Of a stretch of DNA of 64,000 nt, positions 7,793 through 18,850 are shown one piece after another. How positions within the stretch are numbered: the first letter of the stretch is position 1; every line of letters starts with the position of its first letter. Both the position numbers and the translations under genes were made by a program. Origin of the DNA: Thraustochytrium sp. TN22 (Eukaryota; Sar; Bigyra; Thraustochytrida; Thraustochytriidae); contig JABLUY010000044.1 in assembly GCA_013306675.1 (NCBI GenBank), forward strand, positions 113,228 to 177,227. Reading direction: 5' to 3'. Under the pieces are notes generated by a model that was not told the DNA's origin, searched no databases, and saw only the letters and a list, made by a program, of their open reading frames with translations.

Positions 7793-10367
7793 TCAGCGCA
7801 CACCGAAGCAGCGCACGCCGCCGTCGTGGCAGGCCGTCGCAAGAAAGGGTGCCACCGGGTGGAAGCTGACGTCCGCGACCGCGTCGCGGTGTGGCTGCCA
7901 AAGCCGCGCCACGACCTCGCCCATGCGCACGTCATACATGTAGCACGAGTTGTCCTCGGATCCGGTCGCCACATAGCGCATGCACGGGCTAATGCTCGCG
8001 CCCAGTGAGTGTACGCGGTTCTGGTGGCCGCGCAGGGTCTGCACAGGGGCGCGCTCGCGCAGGTCCCAGAGCACCAGGCTGCCGCCCTCCGACACGGAGC
8101 TCGTGAGGAACATGTCGAAGGCGCCTGGTGGGTGCGCCGCGTGCAGCGCCTGCGTCGGGAGCGTCACGGTGTGCGCCGCACGGTCCGGCATGACGGCGAG
8201 GCGCGCGACGCGATCCGCCGCCACGTCCAGGGCGGCCAGCGAGCCGTCCGACCGGCTCACCACCACGAGGTGTGAATGGAAGGCGTTCATGCCGGCAAAG
8301 CTCAGGACCGCCTTGGCTTGCGCCGCGCAGTCCCAGACCGCGACCTGCCGCTGGTTCGCGCTGCCCACGCCGGCGCGTTGGGTCGCCTTGTCCCGGTTCT
8401 TTTGCCGTTGCGTGTCGACGTCCTTGGAGGGCGCCAGCGCTTTGTCATCCAGCTCATACCGGTGCATGCGCAACTGCGACCCGGCAGAGACCAGCACGAA
8501 CTGATCCATGTAGAAGAAGGCGGCCTGCGCACTCGCGTGCGCCTTGGCCGCCTTGGCCGCCTCCATCGTCGTCGTCGCCGTCGTCGTCGTCGTGCCGCCC
8601 GCCTCCGCCGCGAACACTGCAAGCGGGTGCGCAAAGGCCGATGACCAGAGCATGCCCAGGCCGCCCTCACAGGCCGTCAACATGAGTGGCCGCGCTGGCA
8701 CACTCGCCACGCCAATGTGATTCGTCAGGTAGCTAAAGTCCAGCGAGTGCACCTTACCGAAGTGTCCACCAAGGCTGGCGCCTTCGCCCTTATGTTTGCT
8801 CAGCGGGAGCCGCAGCGCGCGCACCGTGTTATCGCTCCCGCACGTGCCCAGCGTTGACCCGTCCAGCGAATACCGCACCTTGAGCGCGGCGCCCTGGTGC
8901 CGCAGGCGCGCCTCCACCTCGCCGGGCACCGGGAGAATCTTGTCGATCACTTCGCAGTCGCTTGGGTACGTCTGCATGGCCCCGGCACGCGACTTGAGCG
9001 CCTCGGCCACCGCGCGCGAACCCTTGCTACGCGACGACGCGGCGCGTTGCTCCTGAGCTGCCGTGCGGAAGAGCGTGCGCACCTGCGGCGCCGTTCCGTA
9101 CCCGGACGAGCGGATCGCGCGGTGAAAGGTGACTGGCTTATTCAGGTCCTGCTTGCCCTTGGCCTTCTTTGCTTTCGCACTGCTGCCCTGCTGTTTCCGG
9201 ACGGGCCGCGCCAACCCGCGCCGCAGAACCGAGTCCTCGCCCGGGTCGCTCGAGGGGAAGACGCTCAGCTCGCCGAGCACCTCGCTGGCATCCAGCTCCT
9301 CCCCCGCCTCGTCGCTCGCCATGGTCTGCTTCGGAAGTGCCTCGTCTCGCGCAGAAAGGCTGCTCTCGGGCGATTCTCTGGGCGCCGCAGCGGGCGGAGC
9401 CGGGCGGCCTGCGCGCCGGAGGCCCGCACTGCGTCGCACGCTGAGGGTGCTGTCGAAGCAGGCCTGCGTGAGCAGCCAGCCGCGGCCCCAGAGCGGGAAA
9501 CGTGCACTGGCAACCTCGCCAGCACCACCCCCGCGGAAGTCGTCCTCTACGACCACCCCTCTCAGCACGTCGTACAGGACAAAGCGCGATGCGAATCCAA
9601 GGGCCAAGAGACTATCGCGCCAGGATGCCGCGATGGTGTCGTTGAGCGAGCCGTCCACCGGTTCCCCGCCGGCCTGCACGTTGCCCTCCGAGTACACCTG
9701 CATGCTCGAGCGGCGTACTTCGAGGAGCGCAAAGACGCCCTGCGTCCCCGCAACGCACAGCGCGCCGTCCCAGGCCGCAAGCGCCGTCGGCAAGGCCGGG
9801 CTCGGGAGCGGGCACTCGATGCGGCACGTCACGTGGCCGGCCACGGCATCCCAGAGCCGCACGGTTCCGTCCTCGTCCGCGAAGGCGACGGCGACAAGGT
9901 CCTCAAGCCCCGACACGCGTACGAACTGCGCGTCCACCACGAGGGCATCCGCCTCTTTGCACGCCAGGACCGCCTTGCCCGCGGCCCGACCGGTCCACGC
10001 CGTGTGCAGCTCCGAGTCAACGCACAGCGCCGCGTGGCCGCCCGGCGCACAGCGCAGGGCGCTGGCCGCAGCCAGCGGCCCTACGGCGATTTCCTCCACC
10101 AGCGCCCAGCCTTGGCCGTCGCTGTCCGCTGCCCACGCCTGCAGCACCTCATCGCTCAGCGTCCACATCTCGCCTCCATCCTCCGTCACGGCCACGAGCG
10201 CGCACCTCGCGCCGCGCACCGTGAACACATGCGCCGGCGGCACCTCCACGTCCTGCTCTCCGCACTCCCACACCGTCACGCTCGGCGCGTCGCCGGCGGC
10301 CGCCACCACGAGCCTGTCCGCGCGTCAGCCTTCCTCGCGCCCGCCGCGCGTCCCACCTCCTCCTCAT
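7793..10367 (-). CDS. WDR27: WD-repeat protein, WDR27-like
   Basis: A WD40 protein of about 840 residues, close to the size of animal WDR27, whose role is poorly defined. The main exon is 7793-10313. Shared features with WDR27 include an FYMDQFVLVSAG segment followed by RMHRYELD, then FDMFLTSSVSEG, LVLWDLRERAP and a closing pair of blades (GHQNRVHSLGASISPC, FHPVAPFLATACHDGGV). No in-frame ATG exists at the 5' end of the main open frame, which reaches an upstream TGA at 10325. A tiny first exon (10357-10367) joined across a 43-nt GTGGGA...CAG intron (10314-10356) would supply ATG-AGG-AGG-AGG in frame. That intron contains GGCTGAC, also found in both HIRA introns. The gene model at the 5' end is tentative. 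Confidence 0.7.
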
Positions 10368-10795
10368 CTCCGTCCCGCAACCTACGAGTCGCCGCACGCC
10401 ACGGCCGCGGCCGCGCGCGCCGCGCCCAGCAGCCGCGGCGCCGACGCCATCGCGCCGCGCCGCGCCGCCGCGCCGCCGCGCCGCCGCCCGGCCGCCGCGC
10501 CGCCGCGCGTTCCGGGACTGCCTGCCCGTTGCGGCGCCGCTCTGCTGGTCCTCCTCCTGCTCCCCCTCCTTTCCCTGCTTCAGGTTCTCTTCGCCGGGTC
10601 CGGCCGGTCGTTAGGTTGGTCTCCTTACTAATTACAGTTAGCTGCGCTCAGCCGCTGGCCACGATGACGGCGGCGGCGAGGCGAGGCGAGGCGCGCCAAT
10701 TCGAATCCGCGCGCGGCGGCGGCGGCGGGCGGCGGGCGGCGGGCGGCGGGCGGCGGCGGCGGCGGCGGCGGCGGCGGGCGGCGGCGCGGCGCGGC
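10368..10795. promoter_or_regulatory. Divergent spacer between WDR27-like and HIRA
   Basis: A 428-bp spacer that should carry the promoters of both genes. It is dominated by CGG/CCG-rich low complexity (10430-10510 and 10705-10795). A short AT-richer patch around 10612-10640 (TTAGGTTGG to TACTAATTACAGTTAG) stands out and is the best place to look for core promoter elements. No consensus element is certain. Confidence 0.4.
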
Positions 10796-12603
10796 ATGGT
10801 GCTCCTGCTGGTGCGGCCGGACGCCGTGGGCCACTTCGCAGGGCCCAACAACGGTAGGTGGCGGCGGCGGCGGCGGCGGCCGGGAGCGCGGCGGCTGCGC
10901 GGGCGGGCGGGCGGGCAGGCAGGCAGGGCTGACGATGAGGCGGGAATGGACACGCAGCGCGGCAGAAACTACAGGCGCTGAGCCTGTCGCCGGATGGAGA
11001 GAAACTAGCGACGGCGGGCGTGGGTACGTGAGAAGGTCGCCGCGCGGCGAGCAAGGTGGGGAGGCGGGGCTGACACGTGGAGGCGAGCGCAGACAACACG
11101 GTCAAGATCTGGCGCCTGGGCGATCTAAAAGCGGCGTCGCAGGATGACGGCGCGGAGGACGCGAGCGAGCTGCGGTGGACCGCGAGCGTGGACCAGGAGA
11201 TCCGCGCCATGCAATGGTCCCCGGACGGCCACTTTCTCGCAACCGGGGACGCCTCCGGCCTGGTGATGCTGTGGACGGAGCAGGAGCACTCGCAGGCACG
11301 CGCCGGGAGCTTGGACCAGAACGCCAACAACAATCTAGAGACGTGGAAGTGCATCGCGACCTTTCGTGGGCACGCCATGGACGTGACGGCGCTCTCGTGG
11401 GCGCCCGGGAGCGCCATGATCGCGTCCTCGAGCATCGACAATAGCGTGCGCGTGTGGCCCGTGCGCACGGAGATGCGCAGCCGCAACATCAACCTCGTGG
11501 AGACTGAACCCATTGCCGTGCTCAAGGGCCACTCCGGCTGGGTCATGGGCGTCGCCTGGGACCCGGTGGGCCGCTACGTGGCGAGTGTGTCGAATGACAA
11601 GACCATCATTATCTGGCGCTGCGGCAACTGGAAGCTCGAGGCGCGCATCAAGGGCCCGTTTCCGGAGGGCGAGAGCCGCGAGCTGCGCCAGTCGCTGTCG
11701 TGGTCCCCGGATGGCGTCTTCCTGTCCATGTCGCATGCCTTTGACGAGCCGCGTCACGTAGGCTACGTGATCGAGCGCAACAAGTGGAAGGATCAAGAGA
11801 GCGCCGTGCGCCTCGTGGGCCACTCGGCGCCCATCACCACCTGCGCCTTCAGCCCGTGCATCTACGCCCGCGGCCCGCGCGCGCCCCGGACGACACTGTG
11901 CGCAATCGCTTGCGAGAAGTCCATCGTCACGCTGTGGACGCCAGGAGAAAGCAAGCCGCTGCTCATTATGCGCCGAGTCTTTGACCGTCAAAAGGTTCAG
12001 GACCTGTGCTGGTCCGGCGATGGCAAGGTGCTCGTGCTCTGCTCCTCGGACGGCTACGTGGCCTGCCTTCTGTGCGAAGACCTGGAGGCCCACGAGCACG
12101 TGGGTCCCGCCATCTCACAGGCGGACCTCATTGACCTGCTCAATGAGTATTACGGCGAGGAGGACCTGCGTCAGTCGCAGCCCAGCATCCCGGAGACGCC
12201 TCTGCAGTACCGCCTCGAGGCGGCGGCCTCCGCTAGCGTGGACAAGTCATCTGCCGCGGAGACTGCAGGCGGCGAGGCTACCTCGAATGCAGCGCCCGGG
12301 CCTGCTGGTGGCGCCGCCTCGTCGAATTCCGAGCCCGCACAGGAAGCTCAGGTGCAAACCGAGAGCACCTCGGCGTCGGGAAGGCGGCGTATCTCACCTG
12401 TCTCGCTTTCCTCGGGCCTGGCGCCCGCTTCGGTGACCTCAACTCCGGCGCAGGCCGTCGGCAGTGGCACGAGCGCGCAACCGCATGTACTCATTCCAAG
12501 ACGTCGCGGCGAGGCGCCTCGCCCGGCGAGCCCTCTGGCCGCGCGTATGTCGCAAGTGGAAGCAGGCACTGGCGCCAGCAACAGCGGCGGCGGCGGCGGC
12601 GGC

Positions 12604-12648
<45 letters not shown>

Positions 12649-14607
12649 TTCACGGCCCCATCGACGACGCCGGCGGCGCCCACGCCAGGAGCCGGGGCGC
12701 CCTCTTCGTCGTCCCTGTCATTGCCAGCGCCCGTGTCGAGCTCAACTCCGCCCAATGCGGGCCGGGGCGGCCCCGCGGGCCGCCTGATCATCGCGTCCAA
12801 GGACAGTGACGCGAGCGAGCGGGACCGTGTCCTTCGCAGCGCCAAACGGCCGCGCGTGTGGGCGACGCGGTCTTTCCGCAAACACGGCACAGCACAGCTC
12901 CGCATCCAGGTGCGGCGGCCCAAGACCAAATCTGCGGGGCTGTTCGGAAACGATGCCGGCAGCAGCGACCGTACGGAGTCCACGGTAACCCTCTCGCTAC
13001 AGACGCCGGGCGAGGGCAGCTCGAGCTGGACGAGCGTGATTCGTGGGCGCGTGTGCGCGGCGGTGTCCAACGCCGTCTTCACGGCGTGCGCCACGCGCAC
13101 TGGCGACCTCCACTTGCTCGGGGCAGCCGGCGAGCTGCTGCTGCCACCAGTGCGGCTGCCCAGCCGGGTGGCGAGCCTCGCCACGGGCGGTGAGGAGAGC
13201 GCCCTCTTGGGTTGCGTGACGTGCGACGGCAGACTGCGCGTGTGGGACGTGTCGACGCTGACGGCCCTCGTTAGCGACGTGCCGGTGGACCCGCTCTGGG
13301 CGCGCACGTCCAAACGCCCGCGCAGGCTCTATCTTGGCTCGCTCGCGCCCTGGCTTTCCCGCTTCGCCGATGAAGAGGCGTTGGACGCAGGACGTGAGTC
13401 CCTTCGGCTCCGCGCTCGCGACGCCCTCTTGGGCGACGCGAGCCTTCGGCGGCGGCAGTCAGAAGCGAACAAGGCGCGCGGTGCCCGGGACGCGGACACG
13501 GACGATAGTAAAATGGAGGAGGATAGTGAAGATGAAGACGAGGAGGACGACGAGGAGGACGAGGACGACGAGGAGACTAGTGCGAGCGAGGGCGAAGGCG
13601 CCGACGAGGACAGCGGCGCGGAGGACGACGGGCGCAGTGAGCAGGCGGAGCGGCCCAAGACCGGCCAGCGGGCAGATCAGCTCCTGGCGTCCTCGAGCGT
13701 GGCCTGCTTCGGTCTCACGCCTGAAGGCGTGCCCATTCTGGTGCTCGCCGAGGAGGAGAAGCTGGCGCTGCGCGAGGAGTGCGCGGCCTTTGCGTTTGAG
13801 GCTGGCATGCGGGTGTGGGTCCGCATCGCAGACGCCGACGAATTTGCGGATTCGGGCTTCTTCAGTTCGCTCGGAATGGGCCTGGGAGGGCGCGATGCGC
13901 AGCTGCTGGCGTCGATTCGGGAGACTACGCAAGCGGCAGGCAGCGCCGCCGGCCTGGCGGTGGCCAAGCCGTATGTGCGTGCGCGTGAGCTGCTCGGCGC
14001 TGCCAAGCCGGCCGCCGCGCGCGCCGGTGCGCTCAGCTCGCGCCTGCACGCTGAGGCGCTCTGCGCTTCGGCGCTGGTTTTGCGCCGCCCGGACGAGTAC
14101 CGCGCTTGGCTCTCCGCCTATGCAAAGCAGCTCGCTGCTGAGGGCGACAAGGCGCGCCTGCGAGCTCTCTGCGACGCCATGTTGGGCGGCAAGCCGATCG
14201 CGGCCTCGGCTTCGCGCCTGTTTGACGCCATGGTCGCGGCGAGTCCTGCGGCGGCCTCAGCCTGGCAGCCAAAGCTTCTCGCGGACGGCGTGGACAGGGC
14301 AGACTTGCTAAAGGAGGTTCTTATGCCGGCGATCGCGTCGAACAGGCAGCTTCAGAAGCTCCTGGCTGACGTCTCGCGCGAGGCTGGTGAGGGCCGAGAT
14401 GACCAAGACGAGCACGATGCTCACGAGGCGGACTCGTCGTTGCGCGGCGCAGTCGTCGCCGTTCCCTCTGATACCGGCAAGCGGACCAGCTGTGACGAGG
14501 AAGAGCAAGGCTCTGTGTCGAGCGCCGAGGAGGCGCCGGCAGCCGACAAGGGCGAGGGCAAGACGTCCGGCAGCAGGCGCAAGAGCAAACGGCTGCGGGC
14601 GTCGTAA
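10796..14607 (+). CDS. HIRA: HIRA, histone H3.3 chaperone subunit (three exons)
   Basis: HIRA deposits histone H3-H4 independently of replication and represses transcription. Proposed exons are 10796-10853, 10958-11023 and 11093-14607, giving 1212 residues. The seams read SLSPDGEKLATAG then VDNTVKIWRL, restoring WD blade 1. The N-terminal propeller (about residues 1-380) has GHSGWVMGVAWDPVGRYVAS, SLSWSPDGVFLS and DLCWSGDGKVLVLCSSDG as in HIRA. A long Ser/Ala/Pro linker contains a poly-Ser run (from 12607). The Hira domain follows (LHLLGAAGELLLPPVRLPS, GRLRVWDVSTLTALV), with an acidic Glu/Asp insert near residue 850 and the C-terminal module (EYRAWLSAYAKQLAAEGD, LLKEVLMPAIASNRQLQKLL). The first ATG gives MVLLLVRPDAVGHF, comparable to the usual N-terminus. 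Identity is secure; exon 1 boundaries are inferred. Confidence 0.88.
10854..10957 (+). other. HIRA intron 1 (predicted)
   Basis: A 104-nt intron with donor GTAGGT and acceptor CGCAG. It contains GGGCTGAC with the branch-like A at 10932, 25 nt before the acceptor. Phase 1. Chosen because it joins the only upstream ATG exon to the blade-1 peptide in frame. Confidence 0.6.
11024..11092 (+). other. HIRA intron 2 (predicted)
   Basis: A 69-nt intron with donor GTACGT and acceptor GCAG. GGGGCTGAC places a branch-like A at 11073, 19 nt before the acceptor. Phase 1; splicing turns an incomplete WD repeat into the family-like ATAGVDNTVKIW. Confidence 0.7.
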
Positions 14608-14695
14608 TGGCGGAATGCAAGATGTATTCAAGACGGAGAAGCGCGCGCGAGCTCACAGTTAGTTATGCTACAGATGAAATTTGGAGAGGTCAGGA

Positions 14696-15412
14696 TTAGT
14701 GGGTCGTGTTCGGCGTGGTGAGTACGCCATTCATTTCGCCGGTGAGCGCGATGGCGTCGAATAGGCGCTGCTCCTGCTGCATGGAAGCATCGCTGTATGA
14801 ACTCGTGTCCACCCGCCGCGACTCAGTCCGAGGAGGCACCCTGGCGACATCGGAGATGGCAGTATGCGCACGCCGGATGAAAGGCCTGTCCTCGCTGTCG
14901 TCGCTTTCAACAAGAACTTGGCTCGATATGCGGCGGAAACTTTGATGGATGTCTGTGTGCCGCCGTTTGACAGCCTTCTTCTCTGCTGCGAACTCTCTTG
15001 CATTGGTTGGTCCTATGTTCTTGGCAGCCGCGAGGTTCTCTCCTGCGCTTTTGGCAGGCCCGACACTCTCGCTGCTGACATGGCTTTCGCCGGGCGTCGA
15101 CGGGGCCGGCTTGATCTTGAAGGACACGTTGAGATTGTCAGCGGTGGTCTTACGCTTCATGCGGAAAGAAGAAGCCTGCTGCCTGAAGGAATGCTGCCGG
15201 AAAGAGTGGGCGCTCTCGTTTCGCATGATGGGGAGCTTCTGCAGGGCCTCGTCGTCCAGCTTCGACTCGATCACGGTTCCTGAGACAGAGTGGCCTGTCC
15301 AAGGGTGTAGGGAGAGCCTGCATAGCCATGCGAAGAAGCCGCGTGGCTTTCGCTTCACATGGAAACCATCATGTTGCACGATGAATCTGGGATCTGGCGC
15401 CACGACACCCAT
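14696..15412 (-). CDS. Hypothetical basic, Ser-rich protein
   Basis: A 238-residue protein I do not recognise. The N-terminal 60 residues look folded (DPRFIVQHDGFHVKRKPRGF, then WLCRLSLHPWTGHSVSGTVI), with tryptophans and hydrophobics. The rest is polar and probably disordered: SFRQHSFRQQASSFRMKRK contains a short duplicated SFRQ unit, and basic patches (KKAVKRRH) could act as nuclear signals. The ATG at 15412 is a true ATG and codon use looks coding. It is convergent with HIRA, stop to stop 88 nt. A stop-free frame continues upstream beyond a TGA at 15422-15424, but it is low complexity and I do not include it. No function is offered. Confidence 0.5.
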   Translation of the reverse strand: MGVVAPDPRFIVQHDGFHVKRKPRGFFAWLCRLSLHPWTGHSVSGTVIESKLDDEALQKLPIMRNESAHSFRQHSFRQQASSFRMKRKTTADNLNVSFKIKPAPSTPGESHVSSESVGPAKSAGENLAAAKNIGPTNAREFAAEKKAVKRRHTDIHQSFRRISSQVLVESDDSEDRPFIRRAHTAISDVARVPPRTESRRVDTSSYSDASMQQEQRLFDAIALTGEMNGVLTTPNTTH

Positions 15413-16992
15413 GGCTCTGGCTCACCGCTCGCGAAAGTACCGCGAAAAATACTGCTCAAAATGCGAATGAGGGGCTGCCCAAACTCTACCGCGACATGAA
15501 GGACCAGCGATGCAATTCGACTTCACGCACCCACGCGGTCGTCCGCTGGAAAGGGACGGTCGCTCTGCCTGTCTAAGTCGCAGAGTGAGACGTAGAAGAC
15601 AAGCTTCGTGCAGCTCCGAAGGCCTTGACGCGCACGGTGTGAATATGCTTGTGCGCTGCGTGCGTGCCCGGGCAGAGCTGTTCCCGCCTTGCCTTGCGCC
15701 TTGCCTTGCGCCTTGCCTCGCGCCTCGCCTCGCGCTTCGCCTCGCGCTTCGCCTCGCGCTTCGCCTCGCGCTTCGCCTGGCCTCGCCTCGCCGCCTCTCG
15801 CCGCGCCGCGCCGCGCCGCGCCCTGCGCGCTGCGCCTTGACGCAGCGAGACGTCCAGTTCTGTACGGCACCTTGCCCTGCGCGAGCAGGCCTCCTTGCCT
15901 TTCGAAGGCCTGCCGTTTGGAAAAGAAGAGCAGCGCTTGTGAACAGTCCTGTCCAGGACCCTGCTTCGGAAGCTGGCAGCTTCGCTTCTGGCCTCGCCAG
16001 CTTCGCCTTTGCCCAAGCCCCCAACCCCGCCGCCCGCGCCGCAGTAGCGCACAGCGCACACTCTCGTGTGGGGCGGGTCGCCACATCAGTGCAGTGTGGC
16101 GCCGCGACTACGAAGACTACAACCCCGGGCCCAAGGCCGCGGCCTGTCGCCTGGCGGACGCGATGCGGATCGCGCTCTCTCGCGCGCTTTTCCTTGCCTC
16201 GCCTTGTCGTGCTGCGCCTCGGCGCCCTTCGCCTCGACGCGCCTTGACGCGCCTGGTCTGGCTTGGCCTGGCCCGAACCAGAGAGTGCCAGTGAGAGACC
16301 GGCCGGGTGCCCTGGCAACGACTCTCCAGCGGATGAAGAGAACGTGGCAAGCGCAGAAAGGAGAGGCTGAGGATGCCGCAGGCCACTAGCCACTAGCATA
16401 TAGCTCATTGAAGAGCGACCAGCGACCGACCACGAGCGAGGTGAGCTCTCTCATTCTTTGCAAGAAAGGAAGACAGGGAGGCGCTGCATCGACCGACCGA
16501 TCGCGCACGCGGGCAGCCTGCTGAGCGAGCAGATCATCGACAGGCGGGGCAGACGGGCGAGGAGCGAGACGAGACGCGCGAGGTCCAGGCGCGGTTCGCA
16601 GGCGTTGCATGGCCAGCGATTGACAGCAAGCCTGGCGCGGCAGGCAGGCGCGCAGGCAGGCAGGCGCTCGTGTCCGCGCGGTGGCTGCGCGCGGAGTCCA
16701 TTCTGTCCTGCTCGAAAGCAAAGCAAAGCGAAGCTGTGCACGGGTGTCCACTGCCGACTCGGCAAAGGCAGGCCAAGCTACTCGGCACAGTGCACAAGCA
16801 AGAGGCCTGCGCTAGCGGAAGTTGGAATCGTCGCCCGCCGGTTGAGTGGATCTCGATCGTGTTTCCTGGGCCGCAGAGCTCTTCCGCGCCGGGCCTGGCC
16901 TGGCACTATCCATCCACGTGGCCGACGCCAGCAGACACGGAACCTCCCTCCGGACGCAAGGCAGGAGTAGTTCTGGCAAGAGCTCCATCAGC
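15413..16992. other. Long divergent spacer with a pyrimidine-rich tandem repeat
   Basis: 1.58 kb between divergent genes. It holds an imperfect tandem repeat of CCTCGCGCTTCG/CCTTGCG units at about 15690-15800 and several CAGGCAGG and CTCGC tracts. Frames on both strands are stop-free only because the DNA is GC-rich and repetitive; the peptides they would encode are Arg/Ala monotony. I see no gene. Confidence 0.6.
15690..15800. repeat. Imperfect 12-bp tandem repeat (CCTCGCGCTTCG type)
   Basis: Successive units CCTTGCG, CCTCGCGCCTCG and then four near-identical GCCTCGCGCTTC copies at 12-bp spacing. The run ends in CGCGCCGCGCCGCG. It lies in an intergenic spacer. Confidence 0.8.
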
Positions 16993-18372
16993 ATGTACAT
17001 CGGTCCGTGGCAGGAGTACCAGCTCTCGCGCACGGTGGGCGATGGTGAGCAAAGCGCAGCGCCGGCGCCTCGCATGATGCGGCGCCATACCGTCTTCGCC
17101 AACCAGCGCATCGCCTCCGATGACTATGCGAACGAGGTGCAGACGCCCGAGACGGTCGATGACGAGCCAGACCTGGCGGCGGTCCTCCGGGAGCGCATGG
17201 AGGAGATCGACGGCGAGTCGCTCGAGGCCTTTCTCGAGGACCTGCAGGCCATGGACCCCAAGGAGCGCGGATCTAAGAAGGAGCTTCTGCTGGAGTTTTT
17301 CCAACGGGAAGTCACGGTCGGCCACCATCAGCGGGTTGCGTCCGCCAAAGGGTCGGGTCGCGCGCGCTTCGGATCTGCCCGGGTTTTGTCCGGGCCGCGC
17401 TCTGGCACGGCGGGTACGGCCTCGGAGGCGCCCACCGAGAATGTAGCGAAGCTCTTCTTGCGCAAGGGCGTACGTCCCGGCTCGCGCAAGCGTTTCGGTA
17501 CAACCGGAGAGCTGCCGCGGCCGACCAAGTCCGAGCTCGTGGAGAAAAGGCGCAGCCAGTTCTACGAGGGCAAGGATGCCGAAGTCGGGGCCAAGGTGCC
17601 CACTCACGGTGCTGCGCCGGAGTTGCAGGACTCCGAGACCACTACTATTAGCCCCTGCCAAGAGCAAGAGCGGCGGCAACAGGACGAGCACTTCGATGAC
17701 GGGGAGGCGGAGGAGGAGAGCAAGGCCGGGTCCAACGCGTACAACGAGGAGGCTGGGGAGGGCGGCGAGCTTTTCGAGCGGCCCGCTATTCTGCCCACGC
17801 GTCCAGCGCTGCTCTTCGATACGCTCATGCCCGCGCCCGATGTGGCCGCTCCTCTCGGCGAGGACCGCTCGCCGCTCGCGTCGCCGCAGTCGCCGCAGCC
17901 GAACCTGCCTCGCATCGGCGGGCCAACGCGCGCGGTTGGGCGTAGCGCGGCCATGGAGCCGCTCTCGCAGGGTTGGCAAGGGGCGGTCGGCAGCGATCTG
18001 GACGATCTTGATCTGCGCAGCTCCAAGCAGGAGCCACCCACGCCCGACCAGGCCCCGCGCTTCTTTCGCTGTGTCGACGACCTTGGTGACTGCAGCAACA
18101 TTGAGGCCAGCCAGGACGAGGACAACTTCGAGGCTAAGGATGGCTCGCTGGCTTCCTCGGAGGAGGCTGAGGAGAAGGAGGACGCCGGCGATCAAAGCCA
18201 AGCGCGCCGTGGGCGCCGTTCCAGTCACGAGGATGAGGAGAAGAACGTCGACTCCCTGATCCAGTGGACGCAGTCCCTCGGTATGCAGTCCGATGACGAA
18301 TCGCTCTTTGACGACGACGACGATGAGAGCGAGAACCTGGAGCTGGACCTCACCCTCGAGGACGCTGCGTGA
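16993..18372 (+). CDS. Acidic low-complexity protein with N-terminal IGPWQEY motif
   Basis: A 459-residue protein of unknown function. I chose the ATG at 16993 because it begins MYIGPWQEYQLSRTVGDG, which looks like a conserved N-terminal motif; the open frame runs back to a GTG at 16846, but that peptide is not protein-like. Residues 55-100 form one predicted helical segment (DLAAVLRERMEEIDGESLEA, FLEDLQAMDPKE). The remainder is polar and disordered. Acidic stretches include a C-terminal DDDDDESENLELDLTLEDAA. I recall similar GPWQEY-type N-termini in uncharacterised proteins of ciliated protists but cannot verify this here. Divergent from the 15412 gene across a long spacer. Confidence 0.6.
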   Translation: MYIGPWQEYQLSRTVGDGEQSAAPAPRMMRRHTVFANQRIASDDYANEVQTPETVDDEPDLAAVLRERMEEIDGESLEAFLEDLQAMDPKERGSKKELLLEFFQREVTVGHHQRVASAKGSGRARFGSARVLSGPRSGTAGTASEAPTENVAKLFLRKGVRPGSRKRFGTTGELPRPTKSELVEKRRSQFYEGKDAEVGAKVPTHGAAPELQDSETTTISPCQEQERRQQDEHFDDGEAEEESKAGSNAYNEEAGEGGELFERPAILPTRPALLFDTLMPAPDVAAPLGEDRSPLASPQSPQPNLPRIGGPTRAVGRSAAMEPLSQGWQGAVGSDLDDLDLRSSKQEPPTPDQAPRFFRCVDDLGDCSNIEASQDEDNFEAKDGSLASSEEAEEKEDAGDQSQARRGRRSSHEDEEKNVDSLIQWTQSLGMQSDDESLFDDDDDESENLELDLTLEDAA

Positions 18373-18850
18373 GCTCCACATGGATAGGCCATGGCCTCTG
18401 CCTTGGACGCAACGTGTCACGCAAGTCATACCGATGATCGTCCTATTTACCATCCTGCCAGTGTGTAAAAAGACTCCGCTTGCTGCGCACAGCGACGCAG
18501 CAAGTTTCCTACTTCCGGTTCAGATAAAAAAAAAAGAGAAGAAATGTGTTTCTCAGACGAAGCTTCGACGACCCAAGGAATTCGAGAAGAAATTCGCTTG
18601 TCGCGTCGTTTGACTGCAACCCGTGTTCTCAGCATGATGCACTATTTGGCGCAGCGGCCGTCGCCGGTCGCTCGCGCTAGATTCCAACCAGCGCCACTCA
18701 CGCGGGTCTCCCTTCAGGTGCTTCAAGTCTCTCTCCAAGCATAAAGAAACAGAGCACGCTGGCTCTCCACAGTCCTTCTTGGCTGGTATTGTTGTCAAAC
18801 ACACATCACAAACAGTGGACTCCTAGGCCTAGGCCTAGGCTCAGTCAGGC
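18373..18850. other. Convergent 3' spacer
   Basis: 478 bp between two facing stop codons. It contains an A10 run (about 18526-18535), AT-richer DNA suitable for 3' ends, and a CCTAGG-type run (CCTAGGCCTAGGCCTAGG at about 18821-18838) just before the minus-strand stop. No gene seen. Confidence 0.5.

Noticed and set aside
8897-10981. 694-codon plus-strand frame
   Set aside because: Lies opposite the WDR27-like gene and runs into the HIRA leader; no protein-like segment.
15422-16408. Minus-strand frame in phase with the 15412 gene, separated by TGA
   Set aside because: Readthrough considered, but the peptide is repeat-derived Arg/Ala and other minus frames here are equally open, so the shared phase is not informative.
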